A stretch of DNA of 64,000 nt from JBIOXB01 sp050732395 (GTDB lineage: Bacteria > Zhuqueibacterota > Zhuqueibacteria > Zhuqueibacterales > Zhuqueibacteraceae). Position 1 is the first letter of the stretch, and each line of letters starts with the position of its first letter. Made by a program: the position numbers and the translations under genes. This document shows, piece by piece, positions 54,021-62,357 of this stretch. Location of the stretch: NCBI GenBank assembly GCA_050732395.1, contig JBOHQX010000078.1, positions 1-64,000 on the forward strand, given 5' to 3'. The notes under the pieces are model-generated. The model made no database searches. It had not been told where the DNA came from and saw nothing but the letters and a program-made list of their open reading frames with translations.

Positions 54021-54221
54021 ACTCACCAGATTACTGCAACTGGAACTTCGCCTTTTTATCAAAGTTTTTGGTTGCGACTCTGCCGGCCGGTAAGTCTCTG
54101 CGAATCTTTGCGAGGCTCTGCGTGAGACTCATTTAGTTGCGGCTACGCCGTGCTGTGTGCTCCGTGTCCCTGTGTTCAAAGGCTCTTGTGTTCTTAAACT
54201 GAAAACCGCAGTTCTTTCACC

Positions 54222-55025
54222 ATGCAACTCGAAGCTCCTGATACATTACGGTCGCCGCGCATGCGCGCGGCCAAGCCCAAGGTCATCGTGGTCATGCCGG
54301 CTTACAATGCCGCGGCGACCTTGGAGGCGACTTATCACGCCATCGATGCGCGCTGGATCAATGAGATCATTTTGGTCGATGATTGCAGCCAGGACGAAAC
54401 CGTCGCGATCGCCGAAAAGCTTTCTTTGCGCGTAATCCGTCATGCCAAAAATCTCGGTTACGGGGGCAATCAAAAGACCTGTTATGGCGAGGCCCTGCGC
54501 CGCGGCGCCGGCGTCATCGTCATGCTCCATCCTGATGGGCAATACGATCCGGCACTGCTACCGGATTTGATTCGACCGATCGCCGAGGGCCGCGCCGAGG
54601 TGGTACTCGGATCCAGATTCATCATCCCCGGCGGCGCGCGTCGCGGTGGCATGCCACTTTATCGCCTCCTCGCGAACCGCTTTTTGACTTTTTTTGAAAA
54701 CCTCATTTTGCGACAGCGTCTCAGCGAGTACCACACCGGGTATCGCGCCTACAGCCGCGCGTTTTTGGAAACCGTGCCTTTTCTGCACAACTCCAATGGG
54801 TTTCATTTTGACACGGAGATTCTCGTGCAAGCCGTGGCCTTTCGCCAGCGTCTCGTTGAAATTCCGATCGCCACGCGCTATTTTTCCGGTGCCTCCTCGG
54901 CCTCGCTGCCGCAATGTGCGATTTATGGCCTGATGACGTTGGTTACACTGTTAAAATTCATGCTGCATCGCGGGCGGCTTTACTCCTGCAGGCTTTTTTG
55001 CGCAACGCATGAAGATGGAAAATGA
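54222..55025 (+). CDS. Glycosyltransferase family 2 (dolichyl-phosphate-sugar-synthase-like)
   Basis: 267 aa from ATG 54222. The GT-A core is clear: VIVVMPAYNAAATLEATYHAI, IILVDDCSQDETVAIAEK, HAKNLGYGGNQKTCYGEALRRGA, and the metal site MLHPDGQYDPALLPDLI. Then VVLGSRFIIPGGARRGGMPLYRLLANRF and EYHTGYRAYSRAFLETVPF. This pattern fits transferases that load a sugar onto a polyprenyl phosphate at the membrane. The next gene (4-base overlap, ATGA) is a polytopic GT39-like enzyme that uses such lipid-linked sugars, so the two likely form donor and transfer steps. No transmembrane helices after the core. Confidence 0.9.
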   Translation: MQLEAPDTLRSPRMRAAKPKVIVVMPAYNAAATLEATYHAIDARWINEIILVDDCSQDETVAIAEKLSLRVIRHAKNLGYGGNQKTCYGEALRRGAGVIVMLHPDGQYDPALLPDLIRPIAEGRAEVVLGSRFIIPGGARRGGMPLYRLLANRFLTFFENLILRQRLSEYHTGYRAYSRAFLETVPFLHNSNGFHFDTEILVQAVAFRQRLVEIPIATRYFSGASSASLPQCAIYGLMTLVTLLKFMLHRGRLYSCRLFCATHEDGK

Positions 55026-56524
55026 TGACGGAAAATCGCCGGCAATTGCACACTGATCTCGTCTTGATTTTTGCACTCGGATTGATCTTTCGGCTCGCCC
55101 TGCTGATGCTCTATCCCGTGCCCTATGGCAACGATGCCGCTGGCCGGCTTTACTATCGCGATTCGCTCTTGACCTGGCACTGGCTACCTGTGACACAAAC
55201 GCTGGTTCATTTCACTTTTATGTTGACGCACAACATTGGCGTCGTGCGTTTGGTCTTTGCCCTTGCCGGCAGTTTGGCGGCGGTGGCTTTTGCATTTTAT
55301 TTGCATACCTTTGCGTCTCGGCGCGCTGCTTTCATCGGTGGATTGTTATTTGCAATCAATACGCAGGCCGTATTTTTGTCCTTGATGCCGTATCAGGAAG
55401 TCCTTTTTCTAGGATTGCTTATTGGAAGTCTGGCGTTTTTTGTTCGCGAAAAAGAAACGCAGGCTCCGGCGAGAAACTTTGTGCTAGGCTCGATGCTTTA
55501 CGGCCTGGCGTGCCTGACCCGTTATGAAGCGTGGTTCATCTTGCCGGCGTTGTTTTTCGCAAGAATCTGGCGGGCGGCGGGCGTTCATGATCGCCGGATC
55601 ATGGCGGAGGGAATCAAAAGCTTTGTCGGATTGTTTTGGGGGCCGGCGCTGTGGTGCTTGATCAATTGGCAACACTGGGGCAGTCCTACGGCGTTTCTGT
55701 TTCATCATCCCGACCGTACGTTTTATGCGTGGGCGCCGCATGCGGAAGCCTTGCGGGTGTTGAACTATGCCGGCCTCCTGCTTTACTGGCTGGTAAGATT
55801 TGGATCGCCACTCGTTCTGCTCGCGTTGCCAGGAATCTGGTTGGTCTGGAAAAATCGCCGCCTCATGCTTCCGGCTTTGTGGCCGTTGCTTCTGCTCTTG
55901 CTGCTGGTCCTGCTTTTTCTCATTTTCATCGCGGGCCGAGATTTTGCCACGGCGAATCGATTTGTCATGATTCCGCTCGGCCTCGCGCTCATTTTGGTGG
56001 CTTTGGGCATTGACCATCTGATCGAGCAGGCGTCGCAATCTTTCCGGCCGTGGCTGCAGAAGTGGACGAATCCGTTTGCTCGGACCGGAATCGCTGCATT
56101 CCTGACGTTGCTGCTGTTGCTGTATGGTGCCGTACCGGTGAGGCAGGCCAATGGTCTGCCCGTGTATCGCGAGCCGTACGAGATCGCGAAATTTCTTGAA
56201 TCCCGCCTGGCGCGCGAGGAAAGCGCCGTCATTGTAGCGGCCTCTCACGAAGGCGAAGTGCCTATGCCGTATCAACGGATTTTTGGCCAGCTTGATATTG
56301 ATAAAGAACGGCTGCTTTGTTCTTTTTTGATTGAACCGCAAAAGCTCGCGAATATCGAGACCTTTGTCCAGAGGCTTAATTTGCGCTACGTTATCATTTT
56401 TACCGGTGATGAGCAATCGCGAAGGGAAGAAGAAACCGTTTTTCTTCGCTTTGTTTCCGATCCCGGCAGCAACATGAAAAGAGTGTTTTCAAATAACGCT
56501 GCCGTGATCTACGAACGCACGTAA
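55022..56524 (+). CDS. GT39/ArnT-like polytopic glycosyltransferase
   Basis: 500 aa from ATG 55022, overlapping the GT2 gene by 4 bases. About 10-12 hydrophobic helices are spread through the sequence. The first loop has RLALLMLYPVPYGNDAAGRLYYRDSLL, where an acidic residue in the first periplasmic loop is typical of GT-C enzymes (usually DE or EN). Then LFAINTQAVFLSLMPYQEVLFLGLLIGSLAFF, GLACLTRYEAWFILPALFFA, and WPLLLLLLLVLLFLIFIAGRD; the last ~110 residues form a soluble tail. It should move a sugar from a polyprenyl phosphate onto lipid A, protein or glycan. The acceptor is unknown, and the first-loop motif is weaker than in ArnT or PMT, so the exact family is tentative. Confidence 0.8.
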   Translation: MMTENRRQLHTDLVLIFALGLIFRLALLMLYPVPYGNDAAGRLYYRDSLLTWHWLPVTQTLVHFTFMLTHNIGVVRLVFALAGSLAAVAFAFYLHTFASRRAAFIGGLLFAINTQAVFLSLMPYQEVLFLGLLIGSLAFFVREKETQAPARNFVLGSMLYGLACLTRYEAWFILPALFFARIWRAAGVHDRRIMAEGIKSFVGLFWGPALWCLINWQHWGSPTAFLFHHPDRTFYAWAPHAEALRVLNYAGLLLYWLVRFGSPLVLLALPGIWLVWKNRRLMLPALWPLLLLLLLVLLFLIFIAGRDFATANRFVMIPLGLALILVALGIDHLIEQASQSFRPWLQKWTNPFARTGIAAFLTLLLLLYGAVPVRQANGLPVYREPYEIAKFLESRLAREESAVIVAASHEGEVPMPYQRIFGQLDIDKERLLCSFLIEPQKLANIETFVQRLNLRYVIIFTGDEQSRREEETVFLRFVSDPGSNMKRVFSNNAAVIYERT

Positions 56525-56532
56525 CGCAGACA

Positions 56533-56553
56533 GCCAGTCTGCGCGAGACTGGC
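56533..56553. repeat. Small hairpin between GT39-like and radical SAM gene 4
   Basis: GCCAGTCT (56533-56540) and AGACTGGC (56546-56553) form a perfect 8-bp stem with a GCGCG loop, 8 bases after the GT39-like stop. It has no T tract. It could weaken read-through between the two genes or be an RNA-processing site. Confidence 0.4.
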
Positions 56554-56601
56554 CCTTGAGTGGATGTGAGTTCCCAAATCCTGATTGCTGAGAATCACTA
56601 T

Positions 56602-58086
56602 ATGTCCGACGTCCTTCTTGCACACAGCTTCTTCTTACGTTTCGATCCCAAGCAATGGCGCACCATGCAGCCATATGCGCCCCTGGGCACACTCTACGCT
56701 GCCGCTTACTTGCAGCAGCATGGTTACGACGTGGCGCTGTTCGACAGCATGCTCGCAGAAGGTCCGGCCGATCTCATCCCCAAGCTGCAGACGCATCAAC
56801 CGCGCGCCGTGGTGTTTTATGAAGACAGTTTCAATTGGCTGAGTAAAATGTGCCTCACGCGCATGCGCGCGGCTTGTTTTGAAATGATCGCTTTGGCCAA
56901 GAAACATCTGGGGGTCAGTGTGCCGGTCATCGTCGCCGGCTCCGATGCCACGGATCACCAACAATTATATTTCGATCAGGGCGCGGACTTTGCCATTATC
57001 GGGGAGGGTGAAATCACGCTGCACGAATTGCTCGGCGCATTGTTGAACAGACGTGAGAACAGAATCAATGACGTTGCCGGAGTCGCGAGGCCGGCAAACG
57101 GGAGGACACAAACGCCGGCGGCGCGGGGCTTTCAAAAAGATCTCGATATCTTTCCGTTTCCCGCGTGGTCATTGTTGGAAGTGGAGAAGTATCGCGCGGC
57201 CTGGAGGAAGAAGCACGGTTACTATTCCCTCAATCTCGTCACTACCCGCGGCTGCCCATTTCGCTGCAATTGGTGCGCGAAGCCGATTTATGGCGACCGC
57301 TACAATTCGCGCTCGCCGGAAAATGTCGTGACAGAAATGCTGTGGCTGCGCCGGAATTTCCAACCCGATCACGTCTGGTTTGCCGACGATATTTTCGGCT
57401 TAAAGCCCGGCTGGGTGGAAAAATTCGGCGACGCGGTGCAAACTGCGGGCGCGGTTACGCCGTTCAAGATTCAAGCGCGAGTGGATTTGCTGCACGAAGA
57501 GGCCGTTACAGGGCTGAAAAAAGCCGGCTGCAAAACCGTGTGGGTCGGAGCGGAATCCGGCTCGCAAAGAATCTTGGAGGCCATGGACAAAGGCACAACC
57601 GTCGAACAGATTTATGCCACCGCCCAGCGTTTGAGACGGCATGGCATCGAAGTGTGTTTCTTCTTGCAGTTCGGCTATCCCGGCGAAACCGATGAAGACA
57701 TCGAAAAGACATTGAAAATGGTGCACGATTGCCAGCCGGACGACATCGGCATTTCCGTTTCTTACCCGATGCCGGGTACGCGTTTTTACGTGCGCGTGAA
57801 AAATGAAATGGGCGACAAGCATAACTGGGAGCATAGCGACGATCTCGATTTGATGTTTCGCGGACAATACCAGCCCGCATTTTATCGCCAATTGCATCGC
57901 GTGGTGCACCAGGAGTTTCGTTTGCGCAAGGCCGTGGTTTTGTTTTCAGATCTGTGGCGGCATCCGGGACAATTCACTCTGAACAATTTGCGACAGCTCA
58001 TTGGTACGGCCGCGCGCTACCCGCGGCTCTATGCCGACCGCGCGCGGCTGCAAAAATTGAAAATGCCGCGTCCGCTGCATTCGTGA
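56602..58086 (+). CDS. B12-binding radical SAM protein 4
   Basis: The frame opens at GTG 56560, but homology starts at ATG 56602 (MSDVLLAHSFFLRFDPKQW), giving 494 aa. The N-terminal Rossmann-like domain has PYAPLGTLYAAAYLQQHGYDVALFDSML and VIVAGSDATDHQQLYFDQGADFAIIGEGE. The radical SAM domain has RGCPFRCNWC with Cys218, Cys222, Cys225, then VWFADDIFGLKPGWVEKFG, AESGSQRILEAMDKGT, FLQFGYPGETDEDIEKTL, and SYPMPGTRFYVRV. It is the closest relative of protein 5 (both start FF/YFLxxDPK and share PYxPLG). This suggests tandem duplication followed by specialisation. Function: probable methylation or rearrangement step on a small molecule or lipid; substrate unknown. Confidence 0.85.
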   Translation: MSDVLLAHSFFLRFDPKQWRTMQPYAPLGTLYAAAYLQQHGYDVALFDSMLAEGPADLIPKLQTHQPRAVVFYEDSFNWLSKMCLTRMRAACFEMIALAKKHLGVSVPVIVAGSDATDHQQLYFDQGADFAIIGEGEITLHELLGALLNRRENRINDVAGVARPANGRTQTPAARGFQKDLDIFPFPAWSLLEVEKYRAAWRKKHGYYSLNLVTTRGCPFRCNWCAKPIYGDRYNSRSPENVVTEMLWLRRNFQPDHVWFADDIFGLKPGWVEKFGDAVQTAGAVTPFKIQARVDLLHEEAVTGLKKAGCKTVWVGAESGSQRILEAMDKGTTVEQIYATAQRLRRHGIEVCFFLQFGYPGETDEDIEKTLKMVHDCQPDDIGISVSYPMPGTRFYVRVKNEMGDKHNWEHSDDLDLMFRGQYQPAFYRQLHRVVHQEFRLRKAVVLFSDLWRHPGQFTLNNLRQLIGTAARYPRLYADRARLQKLKMPRPLHS

Positions 58087-58091
58087 GCTAG

Positions 58092-58271
58092 CTCTACAAC
58101 GTTAAGTGATGCTGCCCTTCAATGCTGTCATTCAGAAGGAATCCTGGTAAGCTCTGTCAAAGCCTTGCTGAGTGATGCTCGTCCCAGACGCCGTGGAGAG
58201 CGCTAACCAAGATTCCGTCTGAATGACATACTCTGAGTGCAGGGTAAAATTCCAAACTTAACGTTGCAGTA
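58092..58271. repeat. MITE-like palindromic repeat, copy B (180 bases)
   Basis: Outer inverted repeats CTACAACGTTAAGT (58094-) and ACTTAACGTTGCAG (-58269) match at 13 of 14, and inner arms TGTCATTCAGAAGGAATC (58126-) and GATTCCGTCTGAATGACA (-58228) match at 21 of 23 positions. The tetramer CTAG flanks both ends (58088-58091 and 58272-58275), compatible with a 4-base target duplication. It fills the gap between radical SAM genes 4 and 5. No ORF inside. Confidence 0.7.
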
Positions 58272-58297
58272 CTAGCGTCTCAGTCTCTTGATCAACT

Positions 58298-59698
58298 ATG
58301 GACATTCTTCTCACCCACGGCTACTTTCTCGCGCAAGACCCCAAAGAGCTCGAAATCATGAAGCCCTATCCACCTTTGGGATTGCTCTATCTCTCCGCTT
58401 ATCTTAAACAAAAAGGCTTTGCCGTCGAGATTTTTGACGGCACCTTTGCCGGAAAAGACCGTTTTGCGGAGTATCTGAACACGCACCGGCCGAAGCTCGT
58501 CGGCCTCTATTCCAATTTAATGACGAAATTCAACGTGCTGGAAATGATCAAACGAGCCAAAGCGCAGAATTGCATCGTCATCATGGGCGGGCCGGATCCG
58601 CCGAACTATGCCGAGCACTATCTCGATTTCGGTGCCGACGTCGTTGTCATTGGCGAAGGGGAAGAAGCGCTGCAGGAATTGATTCCGATTCTAGCCGCGG
58701 GAAAAAGTGCGCAGCTTGCAGAAGTGGCGGGTATTGTTTTCAAAAACGAGAGTGGCAGCTTTCAGCGTACGCCTGCGCGCCGTCTGCTGCCCGATCTCGA
58801 TGCTTTGCCGCCGCCCGACCGCCAGGCCATCGATTTGCCCAAGTACGTTGACACCTGGCGCACACATCACGGTATGGGCGCGGTTTCTTTGATCACCTCG
58901 CGCGGGTGTCCCTATTCCTGCACGTGGTGTAGCCATTCGGTTTTCGGCAAGACGCTGCGTAAGCGCAGCCCGCATCTATGCGTGGAAGAAGTCGAGCAGA
59001 TTCTTGCGACGTATCGCCCCGACATGCTGTGGTATGCCGACGATGTATTCAACATCAACCACAAGTGGTTTTTTGCATACGCCGCAGAGCTGAAGAAGCA
59101 TGGGATCAGAATTCCGTTCGAGTGCATTTGCCGTGCGGATCGCTTGAATGAAGACGTTGTGCAGGCTTTGAAGGAGATGGGCTGTTTCCGCGTGTGGATC
59201 GGTTCCGAAAGCGGCTCGCAGCGCTTGCTGGATCAAATGCAACGCGGCGTCAAAGCCGAGCAGGTGCAAGAGATGACGCGGCTGGCGAAACGCTATGGCA
59301 TTGAAACCGGCATGTTCTTGATGTGGGGCTTTGAGGATGAAAATGAAGATGACATTGCGGCCACGATAGCGCATGTGAAAAAGGCCAGTCCGGATCTGGT
59401 GTTGACCACGGTGAGTTACCCGATCAAGGGCACGGCTTATTATCAACGGATGGCAGAGCAGAGCCTGGTGTTGGCAAATGGCAAATGGCAATCGACCAAT
59501 GACCGTGATTATCTGATTCGCGGGCGGCATAGCAAACGCTATTATGAGTTCGCCAATCGCTGGATGAACGGGGAGCTGGCGTCGCAACGTCTGCGCGAAA
59601 GCGGGAACGGCCAGTGGGCGGCCCGGATACGCGCACGGGCGCAGGCGCACCTTGGCAAGCTGGGCATGCGGCTGTCCGCCTATCAGCATGAGGCATGA
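58298..59698 (+). CDS. B12-binding radical SAM protein 5
   Basis: 466 aa from ATG 58298. N-terminal Rossmann-like domain: ILLTHGYFLAQDPKELEIMKPYPPLGLLYLSAYLKQKGF in two parts, IVIMGGPDPPNYAEHYLDFGADVVVIGEGEEALQEL. Radical SAM domain: RGCPYSCTWC with Cys204, Cys208, Cys211, WYADDVFNINHKWFFAYAAELKKHGI, SESGSQRLLDQMQRGVKA, MFLMWGFEDENEDDIAATIAHV, SYPIKGTAYYQRM. It lacks a visible DxHxxG B12 ligand motif, like its paralogues. It closes the island; the preceding gap carries a MITE-like element, which may separate its transcription from gene 4. Confidence 0.85.
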   Translation: MDILLTHGYFLAQDPKELEIMKPYPPLGLLYLSAYLKQKGFAVEIFDGTFAGKDRFAEYLNTHRPKLVGLYSNLMTKFNVLEMIKRAKAQNCIVIMGGPDPPNYAEHYLDFGADVVVIGEGEEALQELIPILAAGKSAQLAEVAGIVFKNESGSFQRTPARRLLPDLDALPPPDRQAIDLPKYVDTWRTHHGMGAVSLITSRGCPYSCTWCSHSVFGKTLRKRSPHLCVEEVEQILATYRPDMLWYADDVFNINHKWFFAYAAELKKHGIRIPFECICRADRLNEDVVQALKEMGCFRVWIGSESGSQRLLDQMQRGVKAEQVQEMTRLAKRYGIETGMFLMWGFEDENEDDIAATIAHVKKASPDLVLTTVSYPIKGTAYYQRMAEQSLVLANGKWQSTNDRDYLIRGRHSKRYYEFANRWMNGELASQRLRESGNGQWAARIRARAQAHLGKLGMRLSAYQHEA

Positions 59699-59734
59699 AT
59701 TCCACATTTTTATGGTAACAATTCAGATCACCGG

Positions 59735-59815
59735 CCGGGCGCTCTTGCTTTTGCTGGAGTTGGAACAATGAGTTGAAAAAGTGATCTTATCGGCTGGAAG
59801 ATTTACAGCGCCCGG
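59735..59815. repeat. 9-bp inverted repeat upstream of the GH19-like gene
   Basis: CCGGGCGCT (59735-59743) is the exact reverse complement of AGCGCCCGG (59807-59815) with a 63-base spacer, within the 189-base gap. It may be the ends of another small non-coding element or a structured leader. No promoter of good quality is seen here. Confidence 0.3.
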
Positions 59816-59887
59816 GCGAAGCCGTCTTATTGATTTGCTTCTCTTGATCAAATTGACTATGTTGCACGAAAAAATGCAGGAGGACGT

Positions 59888-60685
59888 ATGCGTATGTTAA
59901 AGGAAGGAGACCGCGGGGAAGAGGTTAAGACATTACAGCAGCGCTTGAAAGACCTGGGCTTCAACCCCGGCGCCATCGACGGTGAGTTTGGTTTGGGAAC
60001 GGAAGCGGCCGTACTTGCCTTTCAGAAGAGTGAAGGCTTGCTTGCCAACGGCATGGCAGATGAAGAAACGCTGCAAACCCTGGGATTCGAGCCCGACATC
60101 AGCCCGCGCTCGACGACGCCCGAGGTCACGGTTGCGATGGTTACCAAAATGTTTCCATTCACACCCATCGATAACATCAAGAAAAACCTTCCGATCGTCC
60201 TTGACGCTTTGAAAGCCGCCGCTCTCATGGATAAAGACATGATCCTGATGGCGCTCGCTACCATCCGCGCAGAAACCGAAAGTTTCGAGCCCATCAGCGA
60301 ATGGCCGTCCCGGTTCAACACTTCTCCCGGCGGGCATCCTTTCGATCTCTACGATCATCGCAGAGATTTGGGCAATCAGGGAGCACCTGATGGCGAGAAC
60401 TTTCGCGGTCGCGGTTTCGTCCAGCTCACCGGCCGCGCGAACTATCAGCAGTACAGTGGCCTCATCGGCCTGGGCAATCAATTGATCAACGCGCCGCAAG
60501 TGGCGAACGATCCTCCCATTGCCGCCAAGCTCCTGGCCACTTTCTTAAAGGACAAAGAGAAAGCGGTCCGTGCCGCGCTGCTGGCTGATGATCTAGGCAC
60601 TGCCCGCCGGCTGGTGAACGGGGGCAAGCATGGTTTGGATCGTCTTGTCGACGCCTTTCGTATTGGACAGCAGTTGATTGTTTGA
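59888..60685 (+). CDS. Peptidoglycan-binding domain plus GH19-like lysozyme/chitinase
   Basis: 265 aa from ATG 59888 (AGGAGG just upstream). Residues ~1-65 are a PG_binding_1 domain (GDRGEEVKTLQQRLKDLGFNPGAIDGEFG in parts, AVLAFQKSEGL, ADEETLQTLGF). Residues ~80-265 match the GH19/lysozyme-like fold: the catalytic-glutamate helix TIRAETESFEPISEWPSRF, then FRGRGFVQLTGRANYQQYSG, the hallmark RGRG.xQLTGRxNY. Such enzymes cleave N-acetylglucosamine-containing chains in peptidoglycan or chitin. It has no signal peptide, as in phage endolysins, so it would need a holin or act after lysis, or be exported by another route. No other phage genes are near. Confidence in family is good, in role low. Confidence 0.87.
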   Translation: MRMLKEGDRGEEVKTLQQRLKDLGFNPGAIDGEFGLGTEAAVLAFQKSEGLLANGMADEETLQTLGFEPDISPRSTTPEVTVAMVTKMFPFTPIDNIKKNLPIVLDALKAAALMDKDMILMALATIRAETESFEPISEWPSRFNTSPGGHPFDLYDHRRDLGNQGAPDGENFRGRGFVQLTGRANYQQYSGLIGLGNQLINAPQVANDPPIAAKLLATFLKDKEKAVRAALLADDLGTARRLVNGGKHGLDRLVDAFRIGQQLIV

Positions 60686-60825
60686 AACTTGTGCCGCAGC
60701 TTTTCTGGTAGTATCAGTAGTTTGTTACTGTCCAGCCTGAGCCGTTTACTTTTTCTTTGAGCTTAAGAGGTGCAGAATTTCTATGAAAAAGAGCATATTT
60801 GAAATGAACGGCGGTTTATGATTAG

Positions 60826-60895
60826 CGATCTGCGATTTCAGATCTTGACATATCCTTCGGAAATCGAAAATCGTAAATCTTCAATCGCAAATCAA
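60826..60895. repeat. Second copy of GATTTGCGATTG-type repeat
   Basis: GCGATCTGCGATTTCAGATC and CGAAAATCGTAAATCTTCAATC words resemble, in inverse orientation, the intergenic segment at 23365-23406. The two ends (GATCTGCGATT ... AATCGCAAATC) can pair. It lies in the 233-base gap ahead of the aminotransferase gene and may be a dispersed repeat. Confidence 0.4.
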
Positions 60896-60918
60896 TCATT
60901 CGGCAGAGGGAGAGCACT

Positions 60919-62220
60919 ATGTACGATCGTCGCGAATTCTTGGGCGCCCTCGGGCGAACGGCCGCTCTGGGAATCGCCGGGTCGGCCTTCCAGCCCGCGC
61001 GCGCTGCACGTGCTTTGGAGATGCTGGCGCACCATCCGGGCGCGCCGGAGGACGTTGCCGCCGACGAGGCGTTATGGTTCGAAGTGCAGCAAGCTTTCAC
61101 CGTCGATCGCAGCTTGATCAATTTGAACAACGGCGGGGTCTCGCCTTCACCTGCAATCGTACAAAGCGCGATGAAGCGGCATCTCGATTTTTCCAATAAC
61201 GCGCCGGTGTACACGATGTGGCAGGTCTTGGAGCCGCAGCGCGAAGGCGTGCGCAAAAGCCTGGCGGCAGTTTTCGGTTGTTCGCCGGAGGAAATCGCGC
61301 TCACTCGCAACGCCTCGGAAAGCTTGCAAATCTGTCAGCTTGGCTTCGATTTCAAACCCGGTGACGAGGTCTTGACCACGAGCCAGGATTATCCGCGCAT
61401 GATCACCACCTGGCAGCAACGCGAGCGCCGCGACAAAATCAAGCTCAAGCAGTTCTCCCTCCCCGTGCCCTGCGAGAATCCCGACGAAATCGTTTCCCTC
61501 TTCGAAAAAAATGTTACACCCAAAACCAAATTGATACTGATGTGCCATATGATCAATCTCACTGGCCAGATCCTGCCGGTGCAGCAAGTTGTGCATATGG
61601 CGCGTAAAAGAAATATTCCGGTCATTGTCGACGGCGCACACGCTTTCGCGCATTTCGATTTCACGCACGCGGATTTGGATTGTGATTACTATGCCACCAG
61701 CCTGCACAAATGGTTGTTCGCTCCGCATGGCACCGGTATGCTGTACGTGCGCAAAGACAGAATCGCCGGCTTGTGGCCGATGATGGCCGCGCCGGAAAAA
61801 ATGGACAATGACGTCCGCAAATTCGAAGAGATCGGCACGCATCCTGCGGCCAATTATCTGGCCATTGCCGAAGCGCTCACCTTTCATCACGGGCTTGGCG
61901 CCAAGCGCAAAGCAGCGCGCTTGATCTATCTGCGTGACCGCTGGGCGAATAGACTGATGCAGCACGGGCGCATCAAGTTGAATACCAGCTTGAAACCAGG
62001 CTTCGCTTGCGGCCTGGCGAACGTGCAGGTGCTCGGCCTTGACTCCGTCGAGCTCACCAATTATTTGTGGCATCAGCACCGCATGATCGTCACCCCCATC
62101 AAACACCCCGAGTTCGAAGGCTTGCGCATCACCCCGAGCGTGTATACGACCGTTGCGGAAATCGATCGTTTTGCCGAGGTGATTGAACAAGTACTGAAAA
62201 GCGGTTTGCCAAAAACGTGA
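60919..62220 (+). CDS. Tat-exported class V aminotransferase-fold PLP enzyme
   Basis: 433 aa from ATG 60919. The N-terminus DRREFLGALGRTAALGIAG fits a twin-arginine signal (RRxFLG) with an AxA-like cleavage site near PARAARA. The body matches isopenicillin-N-epimerase/cysteine-desulfurase-like fold-type I enzymes: INLNNGGVSPSP, NASESLQICQLGFDFKPGDEVL in parts, SQDYPRMITTWQQ, HMINLTGQILPVQ, VDGAHAFAHFDF, and the PLP lysine in YATSLHKWLFAPHGTGMLYV. Export of a PLP enzyme needs folding before transport, consistent with Tat. The substrate (sulfur compound, amino acid or epimerisation) is not predictable. It stands alone, followed by a strong palindrome. Confidence 0.88.
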   Translation: MYDRREFLGALGRTAALGIAGSAFQPARAARALEMLAHHPGAPEDVAADEALWFEVQQAFTVDRSLINLNNGGVSPSPAIVQSAMKRHLDFSNNAPVYTMWQVLEPQREGVRKSLAAVFGCSPEEIALTRNASESLQICQLGFDFKPGDEVLTTSQDYPRMITTWQQRERRDKIKLKQFSLPVPCENPDEIVSLFEKNVTPKTKLILMCHMINLTGQILPVQQVVHMARKRNIPVIVDGAHAFAHFDFTHADLDCDYYATSLHKWLFAPHGTGMLYVRKDRIAGLWPMMAAPEKMDNDVRKFEEIGTHPAANYLAIAEALTFHHGLGAKRKAARLIYLRDRWANRLMQHGRIKLNTSLKPGFACGLANVQVLGLDSVELTNYLWHQHRMIVTPIKHPEFEGLRITPSVYTTVAEIDRFAEVIEQVLKSGLPKT

Positions 62221-62260
62221 GGGCTGCTCGCCGGATTCAGAAGAGGAGAAGTGGCCTTAT

Positions 62261-62327
62261 ACGAATTTTTACACGTTACACCTTACACGTTACACGTGTA
62301 AAGTGTAACGTGTAAGGTGTAATTCGT
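62261..62327. repeat. Near-perfect 20-bp palindrome (TTACACGTTACAC type)
   Basis: TTACACCTTACACGTTACAC (62276-62295) is the exact reverse complement of 62303-62322, with a 7-base loop; outer arms ACGAATT (62261-62267) and AATTCGT (62321-62327) extend it with a bulge. Each arm contains reiterated TTACAC(G/C) words. It begins 40 bases after the aminotransferase stop and may act as a terminator-like hairpin or a dispersed repeat. Confidence 0.6.
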
Positions 62328-62357
62328 ACAGAGATGTTTGGAGATTATGGAGGTTGA

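Noticed and set aside
60783..60821. Tiny ORF MKKSIFEMNGGL
   Set aside because: Only 12 codons; the GG ending recalls leader peptides but there is no bacteriocin or export gene nearby, so chance is more likely.
61147..62190. 347-aa minus-strand frame opposite the class V aminotransferase
   Set aside because: Antisense to a clear PLP enzyme, His/Arg/Asp-rich with no family match that I can see.
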